From: Eucommia ulmoides
Lineage: Eukaryota > Streptophyta > Magnoliopsida > Garryales > Eucommiaceae
Reading direction: 5' to 3'
DNA length: 64,000 nt
Assembly: GCA_016647705.1 (NCBI GenBank)
Contig: CM028333.1
Coordinates: 23,244,243 to 23,308,242 of the forward strand
Below, in pieces: positions 1 through 10,050 of this stretch. Under the pieces are notes generated by a model. It was given only the letters and a program-made list of their open reading frames with translations, did not search any database and was not told the origin of the DNA. A program made the position numbers and the translations under genes. The stretch's first letter is position 1. Each line of letters begins with the position of its first letter.

Positions 1-340
1 ATAAATGGACCACCCTGAAGAAATTGATCAACCGAATGAGGAAAGTCGGTCAACTGTTTTAGTCAGTGTGTTTTTTGAAGTAAAATGGAACTACCCTATA
101 ACATTCGGTCAACCGAATAAGAAAATTTGGTAAACCGAATGGGGCTTGAAATTCTGCAGAGGTAGATTCTGAACCATTCGGTCAACCAAATGGGTTATTT
201 TGGTCAACCGAATGGTGTTTAAGGTTTAAGCTTGGTTTCGGTGCTGATTCATTCAGTCAATTAAATTATTTGGGTCGGTCAACTGATAATGTTCGTTGTG
301 TTTTTGTGTGACTTGATCTCTTGATCAGAAACTATTCGTT
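1..340. repeat. Cluster of a near-palindromic ATTCGGTCAACCGAAT-like motif
   Basis: About eight variants of the 16-base motif ATTCGGTCAACCGAAT lie within 300 bases, for example near 104, 128, 174, 196 and 250. Each arm is the reverse complement of the other except for the central bases. The cluster sits at the edge of the LTR-like stretch that follows and may be part of it. No open reading frame of interest is present. Confidence 0.6.
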
Positions 341-360
341 TTTTATGATTTGAAAGGAGA

Positions 361-1775
361 GGTTTGGGGGATTTGAACATACTAAAGATATGGTAAATCT
401 ATTTTAATATCCCTATTAATTTGGTCCACATAATTTAAGATTATTTTAATTTAAGTTGATTAATATTTCTTATCTTTGTGATTATAAATTGAGAAATATT
501 TCATGGACATATTTGAGATATTTGAAAAGTTATTTTTAGTGGATTACCGCAGAAATGGAAGATATTATTATATGGGATTTAAGAGTGTCTTTTAGAGGCA
601 TATCTTTTGAAAAGTAGCTATTGGATGGCTTGGTATCAGTCTATAAATATAGATTTGCGGGATTGAGAGAAAAGACATAAAAAACAATCAATTCTAAACT
701 TTTCTAAGGGAGATTTTTACGCTGAGATTTTTGAGAGATATTTGTGTTAAGTTCTTGATCTAAAACGATGTTGATTTGGTGTCACTGAGTTATGCTATAT
801 TGTGATTCTGTTTCCACTTTGGTGTTTTCCTGATGAGATCTTTCCAAGCTATTGTTCTTTATTTTGAATTAATATTATTATTATTGCTTGGTTATAAGAT
901 TGTTAGAAAATTGTTTCAAACTTAAAAATCTGAAAATCTTTTTAAAACAATTTTGTGTGATTATTTGATTACGTGCTCTAAATTGTGCTACACACATTGT
1001 TTATTAATCAGATATTATTTACCTCAGATGGTATCTATCACATAGTAAATTTTAGGACATTAATCGAGTATATCTGTATTGAGGTGGTAGAAGCTCATTG
1101 AGGAAAAAAAGCTCATATTTTTCTATATTTGTGAGTTTGAGTGGATTAGACACGGTAGGGCCGGTGTTTAGTCAGGGTAGCTAGATTTCGATCTTTTTTC
1201 TGTGAAAAAGATTATTGCTTGTTCTTTGTCCAGTAAAAAAGTTAAGTTATTCTTTTCCCTCGAAAAGAGATAAGTTTTGATTCTCCTTGCAATTGAATTT
1301 GTTTTGAGTAAATTGTAAATGTTCCATCTTTACTTGTAAAAATGATACTTGTGAGAGTAGTGAGGTTAATCTTTAGCCTGGTAAAAAGATAGGGTTCATC
1401 CTTGATTTGGGAAAAGGGTAAAGTTGTAAAGATTAATTCTGTGCATGTAAAATAATCATTGTAAGTGTTTGGTTCCTACCTGGTAAAGGAATAAGGGTTT
1501 TAGAGGTTGCAAATCTCCGTGGAGCTCGGAGGACTTGATTAGGCAAAGCTAACTTACTGAACCAGGATATATCTTGGTGTGCCGTATTCTTTACTTTCAT
1601 TATATTGTATTTGGGTGTGCACTTAGAATTAAATACTTATCCGCTGCATAACAAAGTTAATAATTAATTTCGAAAAATTGATTGATAATTAAGTGTTAAA
1701 GATTTATTTGTTTAAATTTTTTGTAACTACCCAATTCACTCTCTCTTGGGTAGTTCTTTAGGCCAATAATCCCCT
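361..1775 (+). mobile_element. Degenerate LTR remnant, probably copia of SIRE/Maximus type
   Basis: No coding frame survives here. The stretch has the look of the 3' half of a SIRE/Maximus-type LTR: repeated 'ggtaaag..gg' runs, the phrase 'cggaggacttgattaggc' near 1527, 'atccgctgcat' near 1638, and an inverted 'taactacccaattcactc...ttgggtagttc' at about 1724-1757, which resembles the LTR terminus of that group. No tRNA-iMet primer-binding site follows, so the element is truncated. The assignment is inference from remembered LTR-end patterns. Confidence 0.4.
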
Positions 1776-1913
1776 AAAAAAATAATATAATAAAATAATT
1801 AATTATTAATTATTATACTAATAAAAATTTGGGTAGTTCTTTGGGCCAACAATCCCCTAAAAAAAATAATATAATAAAATAATTAATTATTAATTATTAT
1901 ACTAATAAAAAAT
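1748..1913. repeat. Two tandem copies of an 83-bp AT-rich unit
   Basis: The unit beginning 'gggtagttctttaggcca' at 1748 starts again at 1831 with few changes ('gggtagttctttgggcca') and runs through the same AT-rich tail in both copies. It directly follows the LTR-like end and looks like a local slippage duplication. Confidence 0.85.
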
Positions 1914-4099
1914 ATTATATATAAGATAGACACACATCATATATTCTCTTTTAAAAAAAGAATCCTTTCAAAAAGGGAATCCATGTAATAAATTTATAGA
2001 CAACCATTTGATCAAAAGACAGACATTTTTATGTTTTGGATGGTTAGATATTCTAACCCACCTATAAGATGACAATTAGGGTTTGGGCCTCATATATCTT
2101 TTTTTTTTCCCTCTCTATAAGTTGTTCCATCTTTCTCGTGTGTCTCTTTCTCAACTTGACTTCTTTTCTTCTCCATCTTGTACCGTTCCTGTTCAAGCCC
2201 GCGCATGACACCATCACTTATGGAGATGGACCTATATGGCCCGTTGTCATAAGGTTAATTTTTCATCACGAATTTTTAACCGAGTGATGGCCTAGTTACG
2301 AACCAACTAGTTAGCCACTTGTATGGTTCCTAGACAACCACTTTCACACCCACCTACATGGATGCATACATACTGGAAAATAGTATGCAACACAACATTT
2401 ATAGTTGAAGCCAACCTCGTTTTATTACTTAGTTAAAACAAGAAAACACACATACGAATTCTGGCATAAGGGTAGCAGGAGAACCAACTCACTGCTCTAC
2501 CTTTCACAAATCCAAAAATACAGTATACATAGGCAACGAAGTTCGTTGACAGCCCTACTGCTAGGCAAACATGTAAGAAACTGCTCCCACTTAATTGAAT
2601 TTTGCCCATCAGCTAAGTCCCAACTGCCCATCCAAATCTGACGTTCCGTTGCATTTTGTTGCATCGTTACACCAACGACTTGCCAACTCCGTATTTATTT
2701 TTAGCACCAGAATGCATTGCTGTGCCCAACGGTGCATCATACTGTGCACATGACACTGCCCACAACATAGCATTACGCCTACGCTGTACTGCCTTACCTT
2801 GGTACTGCACCAAGGTTTTTCGTTGGTTCCATGCTTCACCCAAGGACTCAAATTCTAGCACAATCTACCAATGCCTCTAATATGCGTCCACATTGGCCAA
2901 CAATGTACCATTTTGCCAACGTGGACCCAACATCTTGGTCCAACGTTTCCCCATTCCTGCAAAGCATATTATCCCATCTTTGACCCTCGTTGCCTTTGCC
3001 GTGTGCTAAGGTCTTGCTTATTGCCATGCCACCCACATAGTACCGATCCTAACATTGTACCTAGGATCATCAACACAATGCCTAACACATGCTGGTGTTG
3101 TGCCACAACGCCACTGTCTACCAATGTGCACCAAGTTATTGCCTTTGTTGCCAATGTCTTCACTTGTGTCACATGCACCACGTCTGGTAGTAAAGTACAC
3201 AAAATTCGTGCCAAGTGGTCCTCCAACTTTGTTGGGGCTAATACTAGTCCACTACTTCCCCTTTTTCTCTCACGCCGATATGCTTCAATTGGTTTGAATA
3301 TCTTTCTTTCTTGGTCTCACTCTCACTAAGCTTTCTCTCTACCTCAAGCTAAGGTCGACCTTCACCACACAACTATCATTTGTGCTGTAGGTATGATTTT
3401 TCGCTCATTCTCTCCCTTCTCGTTTTTCTTTCCATATCTTTATCGTCGTGCCACATGCATGTGCCTATTTCCATTCTCTTTCCATCTTCTCAGGCCAGTG
3501 ACACAACAAAAAATTGTATTCCTTAAAATTGGTATTCCACAAAGTTGAGGATGTTGATGGTGAACCCAAACCCTTAAACTCAGTCGCCCCATTTTGCAAT
3601 TAAAATAGTTCACATTTCTTTCCCTCTATCCTAGTCTTTCATGCCTTAATATCTTCACTCTCTCTTGGTTTCACACATTCTTAACTAACTATGAGCTTTG
3701 CTCTTCTTCTCAAGCCAACTCCATTATCATAACAGTTAACTATCATAAACCATCAGTTTAAGGATTTGGGGTCACAATCATCATCTCCTCCTCCTTCTTC
3801 TTCTTCACCATCAACATTATCAATTTTTTCCCAAAACAACTGCCAAGGTGCTCAGCGCTGGGCCTCATGTCTCAAAATATTGCTCAATTATCACAACAGT
3901 TTCTGTTTTTATCCCTTTTTTCTTATTAATATCCAAATAAATGATGAATTTTTTTCCTCACTATGACTCTAAATATGAAAATCTTAAGTGGAGTTTGGAT
4001 GTTAAAATGAATTCTTGATCGTGTTTGGGATTTTTTGTCTATTTCAATTTGTTCAATTATCTTTAGGGGTGGAGTTAAGCTAATTTCAATTTTCTCAAA
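1914..4099. other. No recognised gene; unassigned sequence
   Basis: Only short open frames occur here and none resembles a known family. Between about 2650 and 3330 the sequence is rich in 'ttggcca', 'tgccaac' and 'caatgtacca' words and looks repetitive at low similarity. From 3330 on there are CT-rich runs. It may be old transposon sequence, but I cannot name it. Confidence 0.5.
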
Positions 4100-4181
4100 T
4101 CTAGGTACATTTTTGCCCATGTCTAGAAATGCAACAACCATGAATGTTTCACTCTAGGTACACTTTTTGGCCATGTCTAGA
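4100..4181. repeat. Short direct repeat, period about 53 bp
   Basis: 'tctaggtacat' through 'catgtctaga' at 4100-4127 recurs, slightly altered, at 4153-4181. The spacer holds 'caacaaccatgaatgtttc', which reappears just beyond the right end of the neighbouring element at about 7906 as 'caacaactatgaatgtttc'. Confidence 0.7.
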
Positions 4182-4190
4182 GAATGAACC

Positions 4191-4456
4191 TGCTGAAATT
4201 GATGGGGAAGATAAACAAGAAAAGAAATGAAACAAATGATAATGGAGAAATATTATAGGACTACATTGTATTACATTACCATACAATCACTTCATCTCTT
4301 AATACAATTCTATCAATTATATAGACAAACATATCTTAGAATGGTATTAATGAGAAAGGGGAGTAGTTGAGAAAGATGAATTAATGATGATAGTTTTCGG
4401 TGGCTTTCGGTGATATGTCATTAAATGAGCTTGGCTTTTATTCCTTATGATTCTAT
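4191..4456 (-). repeat. Left (3') terminal repeat of the non-autonomous element
   Basis: Starts 'tgctgaaattgat' and matches the right repeat over nearly its whole length, including 'gagaaatattataggactac' and 'tgtcattaaatgagcttg'. It diverges at about 4456, where the right copy ends in 'ctatagtaaca', so the outer few bases are lost or altered. Confidence 0.75.
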
Positions 4457-4540
4457 ATGTCTCTGCAAGATGGAGTTTCGTGAGGAAAATCTAATCTCGG
4501 ACGTTAGCATGTGAAAGCGTGTGCGCAGTAGAGGTTTGGT

Positions 4541-4800
4541 GCGCTGGGGCATGTACTGGGCAGTGCATTTAGAGCGGATAATGCTCGAAGGCACGTTGGA
4601 GTGGGCCTTGGGTACGCTGGGGCACGAACTGGGCAGTGGTTGTTGGAGCTGAGAATGCTCAGAGGTACGTTGGAGCGGGCCTTGGGTGCGCTGGGGCACA
4701 AACTGGGCAGTGGTTGTTGGAGCTGAGAATGCTCGGAGGCGTGCTGGAATAGACCTTGGGTGTGCTGGAGCGGACCTTAGGTGCGCTGGGGCATGAACTG
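4541..4800. repeat. Minisatellite, about 74-bp unit, 3-4 copies
   Basis: Units begin at 'gcgctggggca' (4541), 'acgctggggca' (4614), 'gcgctggggca' (4688) and 'gcgctggggca' (4783). The spacers contain 'gaactgggcagtggttgtt' and 'gctgagaatgctc'. A 196-residue open frame on the minus strand through this array (4445-5035) is a by-product of the repeat and is not a credible gene. Confidence 0.85.
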
Positions 4801-4839
4801 GGTAGTAGTTGTCCCTCCTAACAATTTTTTTTTTTCGCG

Positions 4840-5046
4840 GACTCGAACCCTTGATCTTATAGAAGTCTCTCAACTTCTTTAACTCAAGTGTTTGAGAGAG
4901 AGAAATTGTTGATTTAAGAGAGAGAGAGAGGGAGAGAGCGAGAGATTCAGCGAGGTAGACGGCGGCTTCCGCAAGCTCGAACCCCTGATCGTATAGAGGC
5001 CCCTCAACTACTTTAGCGCAAGTGTGCCCTGCCACTTGAGTTAAAC
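4840..5046 (-). mobile_element. SINE-like, tRNA-derived segment
   Basis: On the minus strand the sequence opens with an A-box-like TTTAACTCAAGTGGCAGGGC (5026-5045) and a B-box-like GGGGTTCGAGCTT (about 4975-4988). A CT-microsatellite follows, then a second B-box-like AGGGTTCGAGTCC near 4841-4855 and an A-run at about 4825-4836. The paired polymerase III boxes and the A-tail fit a tRNA-derived SINE or a dimer of one. It is not a functional tRNA, because no cloverleaf can be drawn with confidence. Confidence 0.45.
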
Positions 5047-5128
5047 CTTGTTGGTTGGAATGGAAGAGACTACATTGACGGCAAAAAAAACCGATTTATA
5101 GTGTAGATGTGTGTACAACGAGCGTTTG

Positions 5129-6688
5129 TTACGCGCTCGCGTATTGACTACTCACAAGTGCACGAAATCAAAGTTTTAGTATAATGTGATCTTTAAGATC
5201 GGGTATCGTATCCACAGGGATTGGTTGTCATTATTATCGAGTACCGCGTTTATCATGACCTAACTTTATCTAGGCTAAAAATAAATGTTTTTAATTAATT
5301 AATACTAAAACTAATATACTAATATAATGAGATGTTTTAGGGGAAAGATTTGTCTAGGGATTAACTCGGTTTACAAATACATGTTCGATCTCGATTTACT
5401 TACGTTTATGGTGTTTGACCTATTTGACAATCTCAGTTCGTAAGCTCCCCCGCCACCTCTCCTGAGTGTAAGACGGGGGAATACATGACTTCGTGTCAAC
5501 AAAGAAGTCCCCCTCAACATCTTAACGACCCTAGGTCACGTGAGTCTCGCCCCAACGTCATTGATTGCGCACAATCCAACTCTCAACCGGGTTATTGGAT
5601 CGTCGTGTTGTGTTTACCCTATCGACAATCTCAATTCGTAAACTCCACCGCCATCTCTCCTGAGTGTAAGACGAGGGAATACATGACTTCGTGTCAATGA
5701 ATAAATCCCCCTCAACGTCTTAACGACCCTAGGTCACATGAGTCTTGCCCCAACGTCATCGATTGACGTTATATTTACTTTAGTCCGAATCTGGGATTAC
5801 CTCTCCCGAGTGTCAAACCCCGTATTCTCCGAATATCATTCTAAACATAGTAAACAAACAATACGGTAAACACAATCAAACTATGAAGAACAAAAATAAA
5901 TGCAACACCGAAATCACACGAATCACATATTTATAAATATATTGTTAATCCCTATACAATTCACGTTTAACTAACGGCCATAACCATATTTACCAGAAAG
6001 CACGAGCTAAACATGCTCACAAAATCCTAAGTTAAAGAAATAAGGGAAGAAATCAAAGAACTTATCCTCATCTGAAGTTTACCCGCTAAGAACGTTCAAC
6101 GATCGCTTCGCCGTCTTCTTCTCCTTCGGGATGTGAACACTCCCTCTAAAACTCTTCTACCTCACCCTAGATATGTTCTAAGGGTCCTAGGGGGTGATTC
6201 CACCAGAAGAGTGGAGGAGAGGAAGGGTTTAAATAGGCAAAATATCTAAAAACATATCTTAAATCTGTGCAGAGGCCACCGCCCAGGCGGTGGTGTGGGT
6301 ATGCCGGTTCGTTGATCACCGCAGCGGTGGATTCAGGGACCATTGCAGTTTCACCGTCTAGGCGGTGAGCTTCCAGCAAGAATTAACCCTCTCTACATTT
6401 TCACCGTCGCGGCGTGTCTATATTTTCACCACCGCGGCGGAGGTCTGGACGCTGCGGCGGTGGGCTTCTTTCAGAATATTGCCGCTTTGCTCGTTTTCCC
6501 ACCGTTTTTCGACCATTCTTAGTTCGATCTTATCGTTTTCGCTCCAGTTTCCTATTTTTTTTGCCCCACACACCTATTTTATACAAAAAGAATAAAAACT
6601 AATTAAAACGTAATAAAATTAACTATAAAAATACTCTAAAACTAACAAAATCGATTTGGAAATATGTAGGTAGATTACACCTATCAAT
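5129..6688 (-). mobile_element. Solo or partial LTR related to the 18-29 kb LTR family
   Basis: The sequence tracks the LTRs at 18.6, 23.3 and 27.4 kb in order: 'aagttttagtat', 'tccacagggattggttgt', 'ttaccgcgttta..cataaccta', 'ttatctagg', 'gtctagggattaac', 'cacctctcctgagtgtaag', 'ctaggtcacgtgagtctcgc', the 'cctctcccgagtgtcaaacc' block and the GC-rich 'ggcggtgg' hairpins. It carries an extra internal duplication and ends near 'cacctatca' (6688), matching the 'ccactcatca' ends elsewhere. No obvious target duplication was found. Confidence 0.7.
5426..5770. repeat. Internal duplication within the LTR, period about 198 bp
   Basis: 'gacaatctcagttcgtaagctcc' with the downstream block to 'caacgtcattgattg' (from 5426) is repeated from 5624 with minor changes. 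The full LTRs at 18-29 kb carry this block once, so the duplication is particular to this copy. Confidence 0.8.
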
Positions 6689-7637
6689 GTGATTTTCGTA
6701 ATGGTGCGGGGTTTGATGACCATGAAGAGGTAGATGTAGAAGAAAATACACTGACGGCAAATAAACCGATTTATAGTGTAGATTTGATGATGGAAATGGT
6801 GGTTTGAGAGGCGTCACCGCAATGGAGGTGGGGTAGAGGTATTGCGGATTGAAGAGTGAGAGAGATCCGGAGTAAAGAACTGAACTATGAATCGATCTGT
6901 GTAGTTGTAGAAGAAACTATACTGTAGAATAGGAATTTTGAAAAATCGATATCACGGTTGGAATCAGGGCATTAAAAAAACCCTATGAACCGGTTTTGAG
7001 ATGGGGGAGAATCGGATGTAAAATTATTGAACCGGTGGGAAAGATTTAACGGTGAACCGGTCAGTGTATTTATAAAAAAAACTGAACTGTAAAAACCGAA
7101 TTTTGAGAAATAGACACCACAGTTGGATTTAGAGCACCAAAAAAATCTAGGAACCGGTTTGAACATGTCAAGAACTGGCTAGAAAAGAGGGCAACCGGTC
7201 CAATGAAAATGCGTAAAAACCGGTCTGCAAGTCGGGAAGTTCGGCGGCGTGTGAATCTGGGCTGGTAACTTCAAACGGAGTGTGAGAGTGCGTCTGGCGT
7301 TAAAAGAAAGATGTGTGATGTGTCGTTGGAATCATCTTTGAAAGATGAATTCAGATCTGGTCTCGGATTTATCATCGGAGTTCGAAAGGTTTGTGAAAAA
7401 GGTCAATCTGTGTACGAAACGATATATTTTCTAGGTAGAATTTCAGGTGGCGAGTGTGGCTTCGTTATATGTCCGATGACGATGATTTTTATGGATTTAG
7501 AATCATTTTGTAAAAACATTTCTAGATATGTGATTAGAAAAACAAATGGAGCACCAGAAATTGAAGAAGAATAAAGGAATAGCGGAAGCAGCGGAAGAAA
7601 AAAAAAAAAGCTTTGGACCTTAAGCTCTTGATACCTT
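6689..7637. other. Interior of the non-autonomous element; no gene recognised
   Basis: The stretch holds several 'aaccggt' motifs (for example near 6989, 7030, 7055 and 7155) and two loosely similar blocks of about 190 bp at 6890-7070 and 7075-7250. An 87-residue open frame at 7311-7574 has no recognisable domain. A 32-bp word 'tgacggcaaa..aaaccgatttatagtgtagat' at 6752-6783 also lies left of the solo LTR, at 5076-5107. Confidence 0.5.
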
Positions 7638-7909
7638 GTTGAAATTGATTGGGAAGATAAACAAGAGAAGAAATGAAATAAATGATAATGGAGAAATATT
7701 ATAGGACTACATTGCATTACATTACCATACAATCACTTCATCTCTTAATACAATTCTATCAATTATATTGACAAACATATCTCAGAATAGTATTAATGAG
7801 GAAGGGAAGTGATTGAGAAAGAGGAATTAATGATGATAACTTTTGGTGGCTTTGGGTGGTATGTCATTAAATGAGCTTGACTTTTATTCCTTACGATTCT
7901 ATAGTAACA
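7638..7909 (-). repeat. Right (5') terminal repeat of the non-autonomous element
   Basis: On the minus strand it begins TGTTACTATAG and ends TTTCAACA, the usual TG...CA form of an LTR. It is followed inward by the tRNA-iMet-like priming site. Differences from the left copy are scattered, so the insertion is not recent. Confidence 0.75.
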
Positions 7910-8297
7910 ACTATGAATGTTTCACTCTTGCTCTTTCACTCTCGCAACAAATATGCATTTTCGTATTAGTTACTCTCTCTCCTCTATGATCAGATATGAA
8001 TATGTATAACGGTTCGATTGATTGAGAGAATCGATCTTCATATTGCTTGAAGATCTAGTTACTAATCATTTTATTTCTTTGTAGGAATGGAAACTAGAGA
8101 TCTAGATATATATTTCACACTAGATTAAGATCTAATTCTAATTTTTTGAAGCAATTTTGTATAGTTTAAACTTTTCTTTTTGTTTTTATCTTTTTGTTTG
8201 CATTGTTCGATGTATTGGCACAACGTAAGTTATTATTGATTTCTTTTGGTTCTTTTATATTTTTTATGTGGATTTTGTTTTCTTAGGGCAAGGGATT
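7910..8297. other. Spacer without recognised features
   Basis: AT-rich sequence between the non-autonomous element and the Tat LTR. No gene, repeat or regulatory signal could be supported. Confidence 0.5.
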
Positions 8298-8852
8298 TGT
8301 TCTGGCAAAGTCCTTCCAGTGTGAGAGTAAGAGCTCAGAGAGAAAAAGTACAGAAATGCATCAAATATGTAAATAACAATTGAGCGTTACCTCGGGTTTG
8401 CATATCCCTTGATATTTATAGGCGTTGGAGATGATTAGCTTTACCTAATTGGGCCAAAACACAGTTAATTAGGCGAAATCATGTGTTTAGCCAATAATTC
8501 GGGGCGTTTAGGAGATAATCATGGGGCTTGGGCTTTCGGGCCCGTGTGAAAAAGCTTGCGGGCCTCTGTCATGCCTGTGGAGGAGTCCTGGTGGAGGAGA
8601 TCAGAGATCTGTGGAATTCTGGAGGAAAAACAGACTAAAATAGTGAGCTGGTTGAGAAAAAAGGCCGGGTTCCTGAAGTTGGCCGTCCAGAGTTGTGGCA
8701 CATAGTTTTGGGTGGAAGTATCTCTGCGAGGCATACTGCTCTTCCCTGGCTGCAACGAAGATTCCTGGGGAGGAGCTTTGGTCAGTGTATGCTCCTGCAT
8801 GACACTTTGAGCCCTAGTGTTGACTCGGTGACGCCCAAAAATACCCCCATCA
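8298..8852 (-). repeat. 3' LTR of the Tat-lineage element
   Basis: On the minus strand it starts TGATGGGGGTATTTTTGGGC (8852 downward), right after a purine-rich AAGGATAGGGGTAAT that fits a polypurine tract (8853-8867). It ends near TTTGCCAGAACA at 8298. A TATA-like TATAAATATC lies at about 8411-8420 on the minus strand, with the LTR's R/U5-like CT-rich stretch after it. The matching 5' LTR is not in the window. The left boundary is approximate. Confidence 0.6.
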
Positions 8853-9062
8853 ATTACCCCTATCCTTGGGCGGCGAGGGACGCGAAACAATCAGGGATAT
8901 CAACTTCTGCCTGAAACGGGCGTCCCAGTTGCTTCAAAACACGAAAATAAATAAATTATTAGTCGGTTCTCCGGAGCTTTTTGCCGACCAGAGGCCAGTG
9001 CTCCTCGCCAGCAGACTTTGATTCATGCAGCGCCAGCTTCTAGGTCAGCAGAGCTCCTGGGA

Positions 9063-9740
9063 GGCAGGCACGTCTTCTAGGTGGTACTCCTAACGGACAT
9101 AATTCTGAACGACACTTTTCGATCTATTAACATCTTCTAGGGGACCAATTTGGGAAAGGCCTCCATGTGCCCGTGTGACAGGCAGGGATAACGCGTTAGG
9201 GCATCAACAAGTTTTCTCAAATTTTTGGAGTTCAGAAAGTTAAGTCTTCTACGAGGCTTTTCTGGTGGGCAGAATTCTGAACGGAATTTTTGGAACCGTT
9301 GACATATTCTTGGGATCCAAATTGGGAAAGGCACCCATGTGCCCGTGTGCCCAACAGAGATAGCACGTCAGGCCATTAGCAAAAATTCTCAATTTTTGCA
9401 CTTTAGGCCATCATGTCTTCTAAGCGGCTCTTTTGACAGGCAAAACTCTAAACGGAATTTCTCGAACTTTTGACATATTCTAGGGAGCCAATTTGAGAAA
9501 GGCCCTCATGTGCCCATATGCTGGGTAGAGATAGCACGTCAGGGAGTCAGTAAATTTTTTCAAATTTTTGAACTTCAGGTCGTCACGTCTTCTGGGCTAC
9601 ACTTCTGATGGGCAGAATTCTGAACAATACTTTTTGAGCCGTTAACATCTTCTAGGGGACCAATTTGGGAAAGGCCCACATGTGCCTGACAGAAATAGCA
9701 CGTCAAGGTGTTAGTAAATTTTTCTAATTGTCTGGATGAC
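9063..9740. repeat. Satellite block, about 172-bp unit, 4 copies
   Basis: The anchor 'gggaccaatttgggaaaggc' or a close variant recurs at 9141, 9312, 9482 and 9656, spaced 170-174 bp. Each unit also holds 'atgtgccc', 'agcacgtcagg' and 'gggcagaattctgaac'. Tandem blocks between integrase and the 3' LTR are typical of Tat/Ogre elements. Confidence 0.85.
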
Positions 9741-10050
9741 ATTTTGAATCGTTGAACATATCTTAAGCACAAACTGGCTATTGCCGCAGAGGAAACAAAA
9801 GCGAACTCTAGGAGGATAAGTGCAGCGAACAAGCAGGGGGAAAGGTAAGAACAACCCTCGTGGGTGCTGGGTGCATAGACGATAGGTGGCGCACTGCCAA
9901 CTGGCGACGCTACCGGCCAACGCTGGCTAGTATAGTGCTCGAGCAGTGAATTTGGCCGCGCGTACTGAGACCTTGTCTCACCTTCTGTGCCCATTCTTCT
10001 AATAAATAAAGAGCTGAGAGGCCTTATTTAAGCACATTCAAGTTTTCTGG

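Larger units (their letters stand above)
4191..7909 (-). mobile_element. Non-autonomous LTR element with nested insertions
   Basis: Two direct repeats of about 266 bp bound this interval (4191-4456 and 7638-7909). Just inside the right repeat, reading the minus strand, is a primer-binding-site-like GGTATCAAGAGC (about 7624-7636), close to the TGGTATCAGAGC complementary to initiator tRNA-Met, so the element is oriented on the minus strand. No gag or pol frame is visible. The interior is occupied by a minisatellite, a SINE-like segment and an LTR of another family. Clean target-site duplications were not found. Confidence 0.55.

Noticed and set aside
2871-3329. 152-residue frame with many Cys and Thr
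   Set aside because: No recognisable domain and a repetitive word structure; I could not support a gene.
4445-5035. 196-residue minus-strand frame rich in Pro/Arg/Ser
   Set aside because: It runs through the 74-bp minisatellite and the SINE-like segment; its repeats copy the DNA unit and no domain is seen.
4840-5045. Functional tRNA gene
   Set aside because: The B-box words are present, but no acceptor stem or anticodon arm can be drawn, so I called it SINE-like.
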